Shown here in pieces: positions 26,912 through 35,982 of a stretch of 64,000 nt of DNA. The notes beneath the pieces are model-generated. The model saw only the letters and a program-made list of their open reading frames with translations, searched no databases and had not been told where the DNA came from. The first letter of the stretch is position 1. Every line of letters starts with the position of its first letter. The translations under genes were made by a program, and so were the position numbers. The DNA is from GCA-2683135 sp964507445 (GTDB taxonomy: Bacteria; Planctomycetota; GCA-002687715), in NCBI GenBank assembly GCA_964507445.1, contig CAZDQF010000001.1, positions 496,001 through 560,000 of the forward strand. Direction: 5' to 3'.

Positions 26912-28423
26912 GTGAGATATCTGGCTATCGGCGCCGCCTTGCTCGTCTCCGGCTGCGCCACGGCGCCCGACCAGGAGAGGAGACGCAGCCCCAACGTCGT
27001 GGTCATCCTGGCGGACGACATGGGCTGGGGCGATGTCTCCGCCTACAACCCTCATTCCCTGATCCAGACCCCCAACATGGACCGAGTGGCGCGTCAGGGC
27101 ATGCGATTCACGGACGCCCACTCCCCCTCCGCGGTCTGCACACCGACCCGATACGGGCTCTTGACGGGACGCTACTGCTGGCGCGGTCGCCTCAAACGAA
27201 GCGTCCTCATGGGTTTCTCTCCGGCGCTCATCGAACCCGGCCGGCTCACCATGGCGAGCGTGCTCCGTCAACGGGGCTACGCGACCGCTTGCATCGGCAA
27301 GTGGCACCTGGGGCTGGACTGGATGCGCAAGGACGGACGTCGGGTCACCGGCGGCGGGCCACGGGACGGCACCCTCATCGACTTCCAGAGCCCCGTCCGC
27401 GGAGGGCCCACGGACCACGGCTTCGACCGCTTCTTCGGGTGCTCCGCCTGTCCCACCACGGACTGGATCTACGCGTTCATGGAAGGGGACCGGACCGTCG
27501 CCGTGCCCTCGGAGGTTCGACCGGTCCACCGATCTCCCAAGGGCCTGGCGCACATCCTGGACATCACGTCCCGCCCCGCGGTAGCCACGCCGGGCTGGCG
27601 GCACGAGGACGTGGACCCGACCTTCGTCCGTAAGGCCACTGCCTGGCTGGATGCTCAGGTGCAGAGCAAGCCCGAGCAACCGTTCTTCCTGTACCTGCCG
27701 CTCTCCGCACCCCACGCTCCCTGGCTGCCCCCGGCCATCACCGCGGGCAGCACCCGGGAGGGGCCCCGGGGCGACATGGTGGCCCTGGTGGACTGGGCCG
27801 TGGGCGTGGTGGATCGCAAGCTCAGGGAGCTGGGAGTGACGGACGAGACGCTCCTCGTGGTCACCTCCGACAACGGCCCGCGGGTCGGCCAGAGCGGACA
27901 CCGATCCGCCGGCCCCTGGCGCGGCTACAAGTCCCACACCTGGGAGGGGGGACACCGCATACCGCTCATGATCCGCTGGCCCGGAGTGGTCTCCTCGGAT
28001 CAGGTGAACGACGCCCCCGTGGAGCTCAACGACCTGATGGCCACGGTGGCCGCCGCCGTGGAGTTCCCGCTCCCGGAGGACTCCGCCGAAGACAGCATCG
28101 ACATGACACCGCTGCTGACAGGGCAGGCCACGGCCACGCGATCCAGGATCTTCTCCCACTCCGTCCGCGGCGCCTTCGCCATCCGCTCCGGACGCTGGAA
28201 GCTGATCCTTGGCACCACCGGTTCGGGTGGGTGGGTCCCGCCATCGGACCGAGCCGACACCAGGGACTGGCAGGTGGGACAGCTCTACGACCTCGAGAGC
28301 GACCCCGGCGAACGCCGGGACCTGTTCCGATCCCGACCGGACATCGTGGATGCCTTGCGAGCGGAACTACGAGAGACCATGGAACGAGGCCGCACCCGGC
28401 CCACCAGGAGAGGACCTTCATGA
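26912..28423 (+). CDS. Type I sulfatase, putative lipoprotein
   Basis: 503 residues from GTG 26912, preceded by AGGAGGT. LLVSGC near residue 15 is a lipobox, so it is probably tethered to a membrane. VVVILADDMGWGDVSAYN, VCTPTRYGLLTG (formylglycine Cys), CIGKWHLGL and VVTSDNGPR are the sulfatase active-site blocks. Arylsulfatase-type family; substrate unknown. It is followed without gap (ATGA) by a second sulfatase, suggesting stepwise desulfation of one polymer. Confidence 0.9.
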   Translation: MRYLAIGAALLVSGCATAPDQERRRSPNVVVILADDMGWGDVSAYNPHSLIQTPNMDRVARQGMRFTDAHSPSAVCTPTRYGLLTGRYCWRGRLKRSVLMGFSPALIEPGRLTMASVLRQRGYATACIGKWHLGLDWMRKDGRRVTGGGPRDGTLIDFQSPVRGGPTDHGFDRFFGCSACPTTDWIYAFMEGDRTVAVPSEVRPVHRSPKGLAHILDITSRPAVATPGWRHEDVDPTFVRKATAWLDAQVQSKPEQPFFLYLPLSAPHAPWLPPAITAGSTREGPRGDMVALVDWAVGVVDRKLRELGVTDETLLVVTSDNGPRVGQSGHRSAGPWRGYKSHTWEGGHRIPLMIRWPGVVSSDQVNDAPVELNDLMATVAAAVEFPLPEDSAEDSIDMTPLLTGQATATRSRIFSHSVRGAFAIRSGRWKLILGTTGSGGWVPPSDRADTRDWQVGQLYDLESDPGERRDLFRSRPDIVDALRAELRETMERGRTRPTRRGPS

Positions 28424-29796
28424 TCTCAGCCATCCTCACCTGCGCGATGGCGCTGGCCACCGGCTTCGAGTCACAGCCGCAACCGACGTCTCGTCAACCC
28501 AACGTCCTCATCATCCTCATCGACGACCTGGGATGGATGGACCTGCGGTGCCAGGGGAACAACAAGCTGGACACGCCGAACCTGGACCGCCTGGCCCGAG
28601 AGGGGGTCCGGTTCACGGACGCCTACGCCGCCGCTCCCGTCTGCTCGCCGGTGCGGGCCGCCATCATGACGGGACAGGCCCCGGCACGCCTGAAGCTCAC
28701 CAACCACCTGCCCCACCAGCCCCGGTTCACGCCCAAGGACGCCGTCCTCACGCCGGCCCCCATGGTGAACCACCTGTCTCCCGACTACGACACGGTGGCG
28801 GAGCATCTCAAGGGCGCCGGTTATGCCACGGCGTTCCTCGGCAAGTGGCACCTGACGAGGGGGATCAAGCCACGAGGCGAGGGCCGGCTGGAGCACTACC
28901 CGGAGCGCCAGGGGTTCGACATCAACATCGGCGGCTGCTCCCTCGGAGGCCCACCCACCTTCTTCGACCCTTATCGCATCCACAATCTGCCCCCGCGCAA
29001 AGCCGGCGAGTATCTCCCGGATCGGCTCGCGGACGAAGCGGTCCGGTTCATCCGCGGACAGGGGCACGCGCCGTGGTTCCTGTGCCTCTGGAACTACACC
29101 GTCCACTGGCCCATGGAGGCCCCGGCAGACCTCGTCGCCAAGTACGAGAAGCGCAAGGGGCCGGGGGTCAAGGACGCCCGCTACGCCGCCATGATCGAGG
29201 CCATGGACACCTCCATCGGTCGGGTGCTGGACGGGCTGAAGGAAGCCGGCGTCGCTGACGACACCCTGGTCATCTTCACTTCGGACAACGGCGCCTACAT
29301 GGGCGTAGCCGACAACCGGCCCCTGCGCCTCGGCAAGGGTTACCTCTACGAAGGGGGCATCCGCGTCCCCATGATCGTCCGCTGGCCGCGGGTCACCAGG
29401 CCCGGAGAGCTGTGCACGACCCCGGTCATCAGCACCGACCTGTTCCCCACCACCCTGGCCGCCGCGGGGGTCTCTCTTCCCGCGAACGTCGCCTGCGACG
29501 GCGTCGACCTCGCCCCACTCTTCAAGGGACGGGAGATACAGCGAGAGGCCCTCTACTGGCACTATCCCCAGTACGCCTGGCACAAGTCCAACCGGCTCGG
29601 CGCCGCCGTCCGACGCGATCGGTTCAAGCTCATCCACTACTTCGACACCGGCGAGGTGGAGTTGTACGACCTGGCCACGGACATCGGAGAGTCCAGAGAT
29701 CTGGCCGGATCGAGGCCGAAGATCCGTGACGAGCTGGCCGGCCTGCTGTCGACCTGGCTCGAGGACACGGCCGCCCTCATGCCGATCAGCCGTTGA
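28420..29796 (+). CDS. Type I sulfatase, exported
   Basis: 458 residues; ATG overlaps the previous stop, with AGGAGAGG eight bases upstream. Signal peptide at 1-18. VLIILIDDLGWMDLRCQGN, VCSPVRAAIMTG (formylglycine Cys, CxPxR with Val where Ser is common), FLGKWHLT and IFTSDNGAYMG are the family blocks. It resembles planctomycete arylsulfatases next to ThuA genes. Last gene of the unit; a bidirectional-looking hairpin follows at 29884. Confidence 0.9.
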   Translation: MISAILTCAMALATGFESQPQPTSRQPNVLIILIDDLGWMDLRCQGNNKLDTPNLDRLAREGVRFTDAYAAAPVCSPVRAAIMTGQAPARLKLTNHLPHQPRFTPKDAVLTPAPMVNHLSPDYDTVAEHLKGAGYATAFLGKWHLTRGIKPRGEGRLEHYPERQGFDINIGGCSLGGPPTFFDPYRIHNLPPRKAGEYLPDRLADEAVRFIRGQGHAPWFLCLWNYTVHWPMEAPADLVAKYEKRKGPGVKDARYAAMIEAMDTSIGRVLDGLKEAGVADDTLVIFTSDNGAYMGVADNRPLRLGKGYLYEGGIRVPMIVRWPRVTRPGELCTTPVISTDLFPTTLAAAGVSLPANVACDGVDLAPLFKGREIQREALYWHYPQYAWHKSNRLGAAVRRDRFKLIHYFDTGEVELYDLATDIGESRDLAGSRPKIRDELAGLLSTWLEDTAALMPISR

Positions 29797-29883
29797 GATC
29801 AGGCCCCAAAGGTGTCCGCGGACGACGGCGGACGCGACAAGGCACCGCCGCTGGCTCCAGCGGCCACGCCCACACTCTCCACA

Positions 29884-29930
29884 AGAAAAAGGCCCCCGGA
29901 ACACGACAGCCAATGCCGTGCCCGGAGGCC
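29884..29930 (-). terminator. Strong intrinsic terminator for the leftward CxxCH gene
   Basis: GGCC-C-CCGG (29891-29899) pairs with CCGG-A-GGCC (29922-29930), with an inner CACG/CGTG stem. On the minus strand the stem is followed by TTTTTCTT. It lies between convergent genes ending at 29796 and 29950. Confidence 0.75.
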
Positions 29931-29949
29931 TGCGCCAGATCAAGTCACG

Positions 29950-31461
29950 TCAGTGAACACAATTCGGCTGGCATGCCTGCTCAAGACCGAACTGCAACAG
30001 GTACTCGAAGCGCTCCTTGCGATCCTGAAGCTCGAAGAAGCGCCGCTGTACGCCGGAGACGGGGTCCGGAGTAAGGTGATCGCCGCCCGCACCGTCGCCG
30101 GCCAGGAAGGGAGACAAGGCCGCGGGAGCCAGCATGGACTGAGTCCGCAGGTCGCGGTTCTCGCTCCCGTTGGGAAAGCCCACGTGGAAGAACACGGTGC
30201 CGGTCTCGTCCCGATGGCAACCGGAGCAGGTGTTGAGCCCGAAGAGATGGCGGGCGTCGTTGTTGTTGATGCCGGCGGCTGACCACGGGATGTCCGCGAG
30301 GAAGCCACCGAGGAGCGGATTGACCTGCCAGGAACGGCTGGCCACGGTCTCCCCACGAGCCGCCAGCTCAGCGTTGATGAAGCTCGCCGGGTTGGCCAGC
30401 ACGAACGGCCCCGTGGGGCTGTGAGCGCTGAGGTTCGCCGGGTCGACCTGGAACGTGGCGTTGAGGATCGCCGCCTCGTTGGCGTTGATCATGGCCGCCA
30501 GCTGCGGAGTGCCGTTCAGGTCCAGGAAGTCCGGGGTGCGAGCGACCGTGTTCTTGGTCAAGAGGGTGGTGTTGGGGTCGAGCACCCACTCCCGCAGCTC
30601 CAGCGGCGCGGCCAGGGAGATGTCGTTGGAGCGGATGGAAGCGAGGGCGCTGTCGTTCACGCCGTCGCCCCGACCCTCTTCGCTGAACCGGCGGGTGAGT
30701 CGCTCCAACCGACGGTTGTAGTTCTCCGTACCGAGGGGTTCCCGAGAGAGGCGGTGCCAGCGATGCGCCCACTCCTCAACCTCTCGACGCGTGTCCGCCT
30801 TGAGGAAGTACTCGAAGATGAAGGTCATGCCACCGGCCGTGGGGCCGCCGAGAGGCGCCAGGGGTTTGCCGTCCTGGTCCAGGACGCCGAAGATGAAGCG
30901 TCCTTCGCCGGCGTGCTCCACGTTGCCGTTGTCGTGACGACGCAGGTCCATGCGGTTGACGATGGCGAGCAGCTTGAACGGAGCCTTCTCGAGATCCAGC
31001 CTGCCGTCCGCATGACGGGGCCAAGGCGCCAGGATCTTGGAGATGACGGCGTTCCGGGCGGGAACGCTCACGCCGTTCACCGGGGACTCGTCCAGGAAGA
31101 ACTCGAACAGACTCAGGGCCATGACAGACGGGTCGTTGTCGCCGGCCATCTGCTCGATCAGCCACTTGAAGGTCCATACGGCGTCGTCGCCGTTGGTGGG
31201 ATCGGTGCGGATCGGGTCCTCGATCACCGAGAGATCGGTGATGAAGAGCTCCCGCTCCACGTCGACGGTCACCGCTCCCGCGGCCTGCACATCCGCCAAC
31301 GGAGAGGCCGCACCCGCGCTCCCCCCGGACGGGTTGAGCAGCAGGAGGGACAGCAGGCTGACAAGGGTGCAAGCGACCAGGGCGAGAGAGCTCAGGGTGA
31401 GGTCGGCGCCGGCGCGGTTACGCGCAACGGTGGCCACGTCTGCGGAGGGTGTACGGAACAT
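29950..31461 (-). CDS. Exported protein with a single C-terminal CxxCH heme motif
   Basis: 503 residues with AGGA 8 bases before the ATG. A hydrophobic segment at ~22-42 (SSLALVACTLVSLLSLLLL) is a signal or anchor. The long middle region (FKLLAIVNRMDLR, GEGRFIFGV, NTPDFLDLNGTPQL) has no family I can name. Near the end FGLNTCSGCHRDETGTVFFH holds one CxxCH, then LSPFLAGDGAG, a pattern I associate with myxobacterial and planctomycete secreted cytochrome-like proteins. It is divergent from bfd-bfr across a region with a Fur-box-like site, so iron control is possible. Function unknown. Confidence 0.65.
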   Translation of the reverse strand: MFRTPSADVATVARNRAGADLTLSSLALVACTLVSLLSLLLLNPSGGSAGAASPLADVQAAGAVTVDVERELFITDLSVIEDPIRTDPTNGDDAVWTFKWLIEQMAGDNDPSVMALSLFEFFLDESPVNGVSVPARNAVISKILAPWPRHADGRLDLEKAPFKLLAIVNRMDLRRHDNGNVEHAGEGRFIFGVLDQDGKPLAPLGGPTAGGMTFIFEYFLKADTRREVEEWAHRWHRLSREPLGTENYNRRLERLTRRFSEEGRGDGVNDSALASIRSNDISLAAPLELREWVLDPNTTLLTKNTVARTPDFLDLNGTPQLAAMINANEAAILNATFQVDPANLSAHSPTGPFVLANPASFINAELAARGETVASRSWQVNPLLGGFLADIPWSAAGINNNDARHLFGLNTCSGCHRDETGTVFFHVGFPNGSENRDLRTQSMLAPAALSPFLAGDGAGGDHLTPDPVSGVQRRFFELQDRKERFEYLLQFGLEQACQPNCVH

Positions 31462-31650
31462 GGTGGGTTCCTAGAGTGTGGGGCGCGCGAGGCGCTGCAG
31501 GGACAGGTTAAGTGGGCGTTACGTTTGGACTCGTGTCGATCCAACACATAACTATTGCAGCAATGCGACACCCCGTCTAGCTTTGCGGACAAGATTCCCT
31601 CAGTTCTCCCGCGTGCGGTGACGATCCTGAGAGTGTCGCAACCATTTACT

Positions 31651-31665
31651 TGAGATTGATTCTCA
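31651..31665. promoter_or_regulatory. Fur-box-like palindrome
   Basis: TGAGATT-G-ATTCTCA matches the 7-1-7 Fur consensus TGATAAT-N-ATTATCA at 11 of 14 palindrome positions by my count. It overlaps the -35 of the bfd promoter proposed next and could also serve the divergent CxxCH gene. Confidence 0.55.
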
Positions 31666-31683
31666 GTCTTGGGCGCATATGAT
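31656..31683 (+). promoter_or_regulatory. Candidate sigma-70 promoter for bfd-bfr
   Basis: TTGATT (31656-31661), a 16-base spacer and TATGAT (31678-31683), about 20 bases before the bfd ATG. Overlap with the Fur-like palindrome fits repression when iron is plentiful, as known for bfd in other bacteria. Confidence 0.5.
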
Positions 31684-31703
31684 GGGTGTTGTCAGGACTC
31701 ACC

Positions 31704-31901
31704 ATGATTGTCTGTCACTGCAAAGCGGTCACCGACCGCCAGATCAAGGACGCCGCACGGCGCGGCGCCAGGAGTTGCCGCGATGTGGCCGACGGTTGCC
31801 TCGCCGGCTCTCGCTGCGGCGGCTGTGTGCCGCTGATCGAGGCCATGCTCAAGCGCGTCCAACGCAGCCGCGACTCCGGTTCTCGCGCGCCCCGGGGGTG
31901 A
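31704..31901 (+). CDS. bfd: Bacterioferritin-associated ferredoxin
   Basis: 65 residues from ATG 31704 (an in-frame codon 18 bases upstream is less likely, as it adds residues before the conserved start MIVCHCKAVTD). Cys4, Cys6, Cys38 and Cys41 match the four [2Fe-2S] ligands of the family at the same positions as in E. coli Bfd. It passes electrons to bacterioferritin so that stored ferric iron is reduced and released. The bfr gene follows 51 bases later, confirming the pairing. Confidence 0.9.
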   Translation: MIVCHCKAVTDRQIKDAARRGARSCRDVADGCLAGSRCGGCVPLIEAMLKRVQRSRDSGSRAPRG

Positions 31902-31952
31902 TCCCTCCCGCCCTTCCCTTTAGTCTTGAGCCCGTAACAAGGGAGACTCTCC

Positions 31953-32423
31953 ATGCGCGGCGACCCCGCCATCATCGACGCACTCAACGACGTCCTGACC
32001 GCTGAACTCACGGCCATCAACCAGTACTACGTCCACTACAAGATGTGCGAGAACTGGGGCTACAAACGCCTTGCCCAACACCTCCGAGAGGAATCTCTCG
32101 AAGAGATGCGGCACGCCGACAAGGTCATCGAACGCATCCTGTTCCTGGATGGGGTGCCCAACATGCAGCGCCTCTATCCGGTCCAGGTCGGGGAAGACGT
32201 GCCGGAGCAACTACAGCTGGACTACGCCGTCGAGCTCGCAGCCGTGGAGCGCCTCAACAAGGCGATCGCGCTGGCCCGCGACGCCGGCGACAACGGCACC
32301 CGGGAGTCGCTCGAGTCCATGCTCAAGGACGAGGAGGACTCCGTGGACTGGCACGAAGCCCAGTTGGGGATCATCAAGGAGATCGGCAAGGAACGGTACC
32401 TGGCCGAGCATATCCACGACTGA
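31953..32423 (+). CDS. bfr: Bacterioferritin
   Basis: 156 residues, the usual length, with GGGAGA eight bases before the ATG. Glu18, Tyr25, Glu51 and His54 of the dinuclear ferroxidase centre and Met52 (interface heme ligand) are present, in INQYYVHYKM and EEMRHADKVIERILFLDG. Twenty-four subunits form an iron-storing shell that oxidises Fe(II) and keeps heme b between subunit pairs. Together with bfd it forms a complete store-and-release pair. Confidence 0.95.
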   Translation: MRGDPAIIDALNDVLTAELTAINQYYVHYKMCENWGYKRLAQHLREESLEEMRHADKVIERILFLDGVPNMQRLYPVQVGEDVPEQLQLDYAVELAAVERLNKAIALARDAGDNGTRESLESMLKDEEDSVDWHEAQLGIIKEIGKERYLAEHIHD

Positions 32424-32484
32424 CCGACCCAGGCACCCCGCCTCTCCTCCCCCAGCCGTGCCGAGTCTGACGCTCCTCGGGGCC

Positions 32485-32712
32485 TCAGAACGTCGAGTAG
32501 AGGAACGGACCCGCCCCGGTCGCACTGAGCAGCATGAGTCCGCCGAGGGCGAGGAGGGCGAGGATGATGGGTAGCAGCCACCACTTCTTGTTCTCACCCA
32601 GGAAGCCCAGGAACTCTGTCAGGAGTCCGAGTCGCCGCCCCGACGCAGCCTCCTCGAAGGCGGACCTGCCAACGCCGGCATCTTCGCGCTCGTTCCGTTC
32701 TTCGTCCTGCAT
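32485..32712 (-). CDS. Small membrane protein DUF5989 (SxtK-like)
   Basis: 75 residues. An acidic N-terminal tail is followed by LLTEFLGFLGENKKWWLLP and one hydrophobic helix ending AGPFLYSTF, the typical DUF5989 shape. In the saxitoxin cluster and in many bacteria such a protein (SxtK) sits beside SxtJ and an O-carbamoyltransferase. Here it starts two bases after the SxtJ-like stop. Probably a membrane partner of that pair; no biochemical role is established to my knowledge. Confidence 0.75.
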   Translation of the reverse strand: MQDEERNEREDAGVGRSAFEEAASGRRLGLLTEFLGFLGENKKWWLLPIILALLALGGLMLLSATGAGPFLYSTF

Positions 32713-32714
32713 GC

Positions 32715-33161
32715 TCAGTACTGCCTGAAGTAGCGCTCCGGGTCCGGCCTGCCGGAGGCTCGGCGAACCCAGTAGCTGGAGCGGCCACGCTCGAACTTCA
32801 ACCCGAGGGGGTCACGACCCAGGACCCGGAAGAACAGGCCTACCGGGGTAAATACACTATAGAACAACACGGCGAGGATGAGGAACGAAACCACGAACCC
32901 CACGGGCGCCGTGATCACCGTCAACCCCAGGTACAGCCCCCGGTTGGCTGACGGGAGCGTGAGAGAGAACAGCCCGGACAGGCCGCCGAAGGCCAGCAAC
33001 GTCCAGCCCACTGACGGTCCGGACTCGCCGAGGGAGAACCCCAGCACCCCACCGGTCAGCAACGCCCAGGTCCCAGCGCCGCCGAACATGATCAGCGCCA
33101 CGTATCCGAACTGGGTCAGCTTGCGGGTGTCCGGTCTCAGATCGACGTCCAGGAGTGGCAT
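32715..33161 (-). CDS. SxtJ-family membrane protein
   Basis: 148 residues with four hydrophobic segments (ALIMFGGAGTWALLTGG, VGWTLLAFGGLSGLFSL, LGLTVITAPVGFVVSFLIL, VFTPVGLFFRVLG) and a C-terminal DPLGLKFERGRSSYW motif that is characteristic of SxtJ proteins. It lies eight bases after the carbamoyltransferase and two bases before the SxtK-like gene, giving the sxtI-J-K order. Role unknown. Confidence 0.75.
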   Translation of the reverse strand: MPLLDVDLRPDTRKLTQFGYVALIMFGGAGTWALLTGGVLGFSLGESGPSVGWTLLAFGGLSGLFSLTLPSANRGLYLGLTVITAPVGFVVSFLILAVLFYSVFTPVGLFFRVLGRDPLGLKFERGRSSYWVRRASGRPDPERYFRQY

Positions 33162-33169
33162 GTGAGGGC

Positions 33170-34999
33170 TCAGTCCAGGGCGAAGCGGGACAGGTGTTCT
33201 TCTCGACGATCACCGCGGGCAGCGTCAGGCTGCTCCGGCTTCAGCAACAGGCAGTTCTCCAGCACCAGCGCGTCCATCTCCGTCGCCATGAAGCAACGGT
33301 AGGCTTCCTCCGGAGTGCACACGATGGGCTCACCCCGGACGTTGAAGCTGGTGTTGATGATCACGGGGCAGCCGGTCTTCTCCTCGAACCGCTTGATGAT
33401 CCGGTAATAGACGCCGTGACGCTCCTCATCCACGGTCTGGACCCGGGCCGAGCAATCCACGTGGGTCACCGCAGGGATCTCCGACCGGACCACCTTCAAC
33501 TTGTCCAGGCCGACGGCGTCGGACTCTGCGGCCCCCACCCGACGATCCTCCTTCACCGGCGCCACCAGCAGCATGTAGGGGCTCTCATGCTCCGCTGCCA
33601 TCTCGAAGTAGTCGCTGGCGCGCTCTCGCAAGACGCAGGGCGCGAACGGTCGGAAGGACTCCCGGTACTTGATCTTCAGGTTCATCACCGACTGCATGGC
33701 CTCCGACCGGGCGTCGCCGATGATCGATCGGTGGCCCAACGCCCGCGGCCCGAACTCCATGCGCCCGCGGAAGTGCCCGACCACGTTCTCCGTGGCGATG
33801 AGATCCGACACCTCCTCCACCAGGGCGTCGTCATCCAGGGATCGGTACCGGGCGCCCACGGAGTCCAGGAAGGTGCGAACCTCCTGGTTGGAGAAGGCGG
33901 GCCCCAGCAGGGAACCGCTCTGGGAGTCTCGTTCTGCGGGATGACGCGGACGTTCCAGGAGCTGGTGCCACACGAACAGCGCCGCCCCCAGGGCTCCCCC
34001 GGCGTCTCCCGCCGCCGGCTGGATCCACAGGTCCTCGAACGGGCCCTCCCGCAGGATCCGACCGTTGCCCACGCAGTTCAGGGCGACGCCGCCCGCCAGG
34101 CAGAGGTGCTTCGCCCCGGTCTCCCGATGGGCGAAACGGGCGATGCGCAGCATGACCTCCTCCGTGACCGCCTGGACGGACGCCGCCAGGTCCATCTCAC
34201 GTTGACCCAACGGCGCCTCCGGGCGTCGCGGAGGGCCGCCGAAGAGCGCATCGAATCGGGAGGACGTCATCACCTCCTTGCTGCAGAAGGCGAAGTAGGA
34301 CATGTCCAGCCGGAACGAGCCGTCATCCCTGAGGTCCATGAGGCGCTCGAGGATCAGGTCCTTGTAGATCGGGGTCCCGTAGGGAGCCAGCCCCATGAGC
34401 TTGTACTCCCCGGAGTTCACGCGGAACCCTGTGAAGTAGGTGAACGCGGAGTAGAGCAACCCGAGAGAATGGGGGAACCGCAGCTCGTGGGTGAGCTCGA
34501 TGCTGTTCCCGCGTCCCACTCCGAGGCTGGCGGTGGCCCACTCCCCCACGCCGTCCAGGGTGAGGATCGCGGCCTCTTCAAAGGGTGAGGGGAAGAACGC
34601 AGAAGCGGCGTGGGACTCGTGGTGCTCGGTGAACACGTAGCGCCCCTTGAAGCCGCCACCCAGGCCCTGATCCAGCTCACGGGGAATGCGCAGCTTCTGC
34701 TTCAGCCACAGGGGGACCCCCTTGCAGAACAGGCGGAAGCCTCGGGGCGCGTAGCGGATGTAGGTCTCCAGCAGACGCTCGAACTTGAGGAGCGGCTTGT
34801 CGTAGAAGGCCACGTGGTCCAGCTCATGGGCGCCGATGCCGGCTTCCCCCAGGCAGTACTCCACCGCCTGCTTCGGGAACCGGAAGTCATGCTTCTTGCG
34901 AGTGAACCGCTCTTCCTGGGCCGCCGCGACCAGGCGCCCGTCCTCTATGAGGCAGGCGGCGCTGTCGTGGTAGAAGGCGGAGATTCCGAGGATGCGCAT
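33170..34999 (-). CDS. O-carbamoyltransferase (NodU/CmcH/SxtI family)
   Basis: 609 residues, standard length. The N-terminal Kae1-like domain opens MRILGISAFYHDSAACLIEDG and includes EHHESHAASAFFPSP and ILTLDGVGEW; the YrdC-like C-terminal domain includes RMEFGPRALGHRSIIGDAR. The enzyme makes carbamoyl-adenylate from carbamoyl phosphate and ATP and moves the carbamoyl group to a hydroxyl of a small molecule or sugar. With SxtJ and SxtK-like genes downstream it forms an sxtIJK-type module. The acceptor in this organism is unknown. Confidence 0.9.
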   Translation of the reverse strand: MRILGISAFYHDSAACLIEDGRLVAAAQEERFTRKKHDFRFPKQAVEYCLGEAGIGAHELDHVAFYDKPLLKFERLLETYIRYAPRGFRLFCKGVPLWLKQKLRIPRELDQGLGGGFKGRYVFTEHHESHAASAFFPSPFEEAAILTLDGVGEWATASLGVGRGNSIELTHELRFPHSLGLLYSAFTYFTGFRVNSGEYKLMGLAPYGTPIYKDLILERLMDLRDDGSFRLDMSYFAFCSKEVMTSSRFDALFGGPPRRPEAPLGQREMDLAASVQAVTEEVMLRIARFAHRETGAKHLCLAGGVALNCVGNGRILREGPFEDLWIQPAAGDAGGALGAALFVWHQLLERPRHPAERDSQSGSLLGPAFSNQEVRTFLDSVGARYRSLDDDALVEEVSDLIATENVVGHFRGRMEFGPRALGHRSIIGDARSEAMQSVMNLKIKYRESFRPFAPCVLRERASDYFEMAAEHESPYMLLVAPVKEDRRVGAAESDAVGLDKLKVVRSEIPAVTHVDCSARVQTVDEERHGVYYRIIKRFEEKTGCPVIINTSFNVRGEPIVCTPEEAYRCFMATEMDALVLENCLLLKPEQPDAARGDRREEHLSRFALD

Positions 35000-35149
35000 G
35001 GAAGAGCAGAGCCGCGTCGGGACACGGGACGCTGGACCGGGTGAAGCGGCGCGACGAGAAAAACAACCGCCCGCAAGAGTGTAGCATCGACCTTCGCCGA
35101 AGCGCCTGATCGCCAGCCAAGGGACCTATCGGAAACACCCGGGGACGCC

Positions 35150-35974
35150 ATGAAGATCTACATATCAGCGGACATGGAAGGACTCGCGGGGGTGGTGACG
35201 GACGCGCAGCTGGGCGAGCAGGGATTTGATTACGCCCGCGCCTGCGACCTCTACACCGCCGAAGTGCTGGCGGTCATCGAGGCGGCGTTCGAATCCGGCG
35301 CCCGGGAGATCACGGTGAGCGACTCCCACGGCAACGGGCAGAACCTGCCCATGGACAGGATGCCTGGTGGCGTCAGGCTGGTCCGCTCCTGGCCGCGGCC
35401 CCTGGGCATGATGGAAGGCATCGACCAGAGCTTCGACGCCGCCATTCTGCTCGGCTATCACACCGGCTCGCACAACCCCGAGGGGGTCCGCGCCCACACC
35501 CTGTCCTCCGCCGTCATCCACTCCCTCGCCCTCAACGGGGCGCCTGTCTGTGAGGCGGAGCTGAGCGCGTACATCGCCGGCCACCACGATGTACCCGTGG
35601 TCATGATCTCCGGCGACCACGCCCTCATGTCGGAGCTGGAGGACGCCCTGCCAACGACGGAGAAGGTGATCACCAAGCGAGCCATCGCGTACCACTGCGC
35701 GGAGAGCCTGTCTCCGGCGGACGTCCTCCCCATGCTCAAGCAGGGCACATGCCGCGGCATCGAGGGGCGAAGCGGGATCAAACCGCGGGTCATTGGCCCG
35801 GATGTGACCGCCGCCATCACCTTCAAGAACCACCGTCCGGCCGAGCTTCTCGGCTATCTGTCAGGGGTGGAACGCACCGGGTCCCACACCATCGAGTACG
35901 GCGGCCAGGACATCCTCGAGGTCTCCAGGTTCCTGGAGTTCGTCCTCGGCTACCGGGCCGACCTCCAACCCTGA
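35150..35974 (+). CDS. M55 family D-aminopeptidase (DppA-like)
   Basis: 274 residues. Asp8 and Glu10 (SADMEG), His60 (SDSHGNG) and His104 (GYHTGSH) match the zinc ligands of Bacillus DppA at the same numbers, and His116 is one residue from the usual catalytic His. The enzyme releases D-amino acids from short peptides; DppA forms a cytoplasmic decamer and may recycle cell-wall peptides. Convergent with the phenylalanine hydroxylase gene, eight bases apart. Confidence 0.9.
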   Translation: MKIYISADMEGLAGVVTDAQLGEQGFDYARACDLYTAEVLAVIEAAFESGAREITVSDSHGNGQNLPMDRMPGGVRLVRSWPRPLGMMEGIDQSFDAAILLGYHTGSHNPEGVRAHTLSSAVIHSLALNGAPVCEAELSAYIAGHHDVPVVMISGDHALMSELEDALPTTEKVITKRAIAYHCAESLSPADVLPMLKQGTCRGIEGRSGIKPRVIGPDVTAAITFKNHRPAELLGYLSGVERTGSHTIEYGGQDILEVSRFLEFVLGYRADLQP

Positions 35975-35982
35975 ACCCCCGA

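Noticed and set aside
32424..32484. Terminator hairpin between bfr and the SxtK-like gene
   Set aside because: Only a five-base stem (CCGAG/CTCGG) with a loop of ten bases and no T-run; too weak to call.
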